Source: Bacteroidota bacterium (GTDB taxonomy: Bacteria; Bacteroidota; Bacteroidia; Chitinophagales; Chitinophagaceae). From it: 64,000 nt of DNA. How positions within the stretch are numbered: the first letter of the stretch is position 1; each line of letters starts with the position of its first letter. Below are positions 63,381-64,000 of the stretch, one piece after another. Position numbers and translations under genes: made by a program. The stretch spans positions 1-64,000 of the forward strand of contig CAUJDL010000065.1 of NCBI GenBank assembly GCA_963169635.1, read 5' to 3'. The notes beneath the pieces are model-generated. The model had not been told where the DNA came from. It worked only from the letters and a program-made list of their open reading frames with translations, and did not search any database.

Positions 63381-64000
63381 ATGCAATTAAAACCAAACAT
63401 AAGCTACATAAATCAATTAGCTATTTTATTAGGATTGGTAGGTGTATCATTTATCATAGCTTCTTTAGCAGCTGCAGGTGTATGGATGGGCATTACAGGA
63501 AAAAGCCTTTTTACTATGGAAAAAGATATGCTTAATCCTGCATTTGCCAATGCAGCAAAATGGACACAATTAGTGGCTGCTTGTATCATGTTTTTTGTTC
63601 CAGCTTTTGTATTTGCAAGAATTATAAATCGTAAACCATTTGAGCAATTAGGCTTTAACTCATTAATAAGTGGCAAACAATTTTTTCTTGTTATTTGTAT
63701 TGCATTATCTGCAATGGCTTTAAGTGGTGCTTTAGGTACTTTAAACGAAATGATACCAATACCTGCTAATTGGGCTGCTAAATTTAAAAAAGCAGAAGAA
63801 GCCTATAACCAACAATTAATGACTATTGCTAAAATGAATAATTGGCAAGAGTATTTATTTTCATTAATTGTAATTGCATTGGCACCAGCCATTTTTGAAG
63901 AAGTAATATTTAGAGGTGCTATGCAAAGATTATTGCAAAACTGGTTTAATAAAGCTTGGATTGCAATTATACTTACTGCCATTATTTTTAGCTTAGTGCA
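63381..64000 (+). CDS. CPBP family intramembrane metalloprotease (partial)
   Basis: The first 206 codons of a CPBP/Abi (CAAX protease-like) membrane protein, cut by the right edge of the window. Helices are predicted near 12-38, 62-82, 100-120, 158-172 and 192-206. Motif 1 is complete: PAIFEEVIFRGAMQRLL with Glu173, Glu174 and Arg178. The remaining histidine motifs lie partly at or beyond the edge (the last visible residues read FSLVH, the start of the second motif). The substrate is unknown. Confidence 0.87.
   Translation, partial: MQLKPNISYINQLAILLGLVGVSFIIASLAAAGVWMGITGKSLFTMEKDMLNPAFANAAKWTQLVAACIMFFVPAFVFARIINRKPFEQLGFNSLISGKQFFLVICIALSAMALSGALGTLNEMIPIPANWAAKFKKAEEAYNQQLMTIAKMNNWQEYLFSLIVIALAPAIFEEVIFRGAMQRLLQNWFNKAWIAIILTAIIFSLV

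Overview
The window is strongly AT-rich bacterial chromosome from a member of the phylum Bacteroidota, most likely Chitinophagaceae-like. Three things point there. There is a SusC/SusD outer-membrane pair. The F0F1 ATP synthase genes run atpB-E-F-H-A, and AtpB has a signal peptide and a His-rich N-terminus. Promoters follow the Bacteroidota -7 element TAnnTTTG rather than a sigma70 -10 box. The genus cannot be named from the sequence alone. Coding density is high and no gene-free stretch exceeds about 250 bases. I saw no insertion sequence, prophage, CRISPR array, rRNA or origin. The only RNA gene seen is an initiator tRNA.

Layout: (1) 1-4.5 kb: the end of adenine deaminase, a DUF3109 Cys-rich protein, and a Crp/Fnr-type regulator followed by a same-strand thiol/oxidative-stress cluster (OsmC, DUF6132, two rhodaneses, Dps, a small membrane protein, thioredoxin). 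(2) 4.5-8.8 kb: ATP synthase genes ending at atpA, with no atpG next to it. (3) 8.8-14.9 kb, minus strand: a divalent-metal RND efflux system (DUF6660 protein, CzcA-TolC fusion, CzcB adaptor). (4) 15-21.6 kb: lipoproteins, CDF transporter, exported superoxide dismutase, LptF/G permease, START-like protein, PnuC, DinB. (5) 21.7-38.3 kb: housekeeping genes (gap, pgk, pheS, ileS, a DksA-like protein with a histone-H1-like tail, MBL hydrolase, HhH protein, GNAT, isocitrate dehydrogenase, initiator tRNA, era, mreBCD, deoxyhypusine-synthase family enzyme). (6) 38.5-47.7 kb: an ABC transporter pair, flavin reductase, DUF2461, a WG-repeat protein, ligA, pepT and a lone ABC ATPase. (7) 48-53.6 kb: a SusC/SusD/lipoprotein uptake locus. 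(8) 53.7-64 kb: rplS, TylF-like protein, rsmE, YghO-like protein, antiporter and universal stress protein, M28 peptidase, NlpC/P60 protein, Rrf2 regulator and a partial CPBP protease.

Most of this is ordinary core genome. The points most worth a second look are these. The Crp/Fnr regulator carries CRP-type DNA-contact residues, and matching 5-4-5 palindromes lie at its own promoter and near -43 of the osmC promoter. A 116-bp near-identical fragment of ligA lies on the far side of the WG-repeat gene, so that gene and the LigA BRCT end sit between direct repeats. Two small membrane proteins in the stress cluster share a CxxGxC motif. Several promoters sit so close to their start codons that the mRNAs may be leaderless. 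No wholly new multi-gene system could be established.
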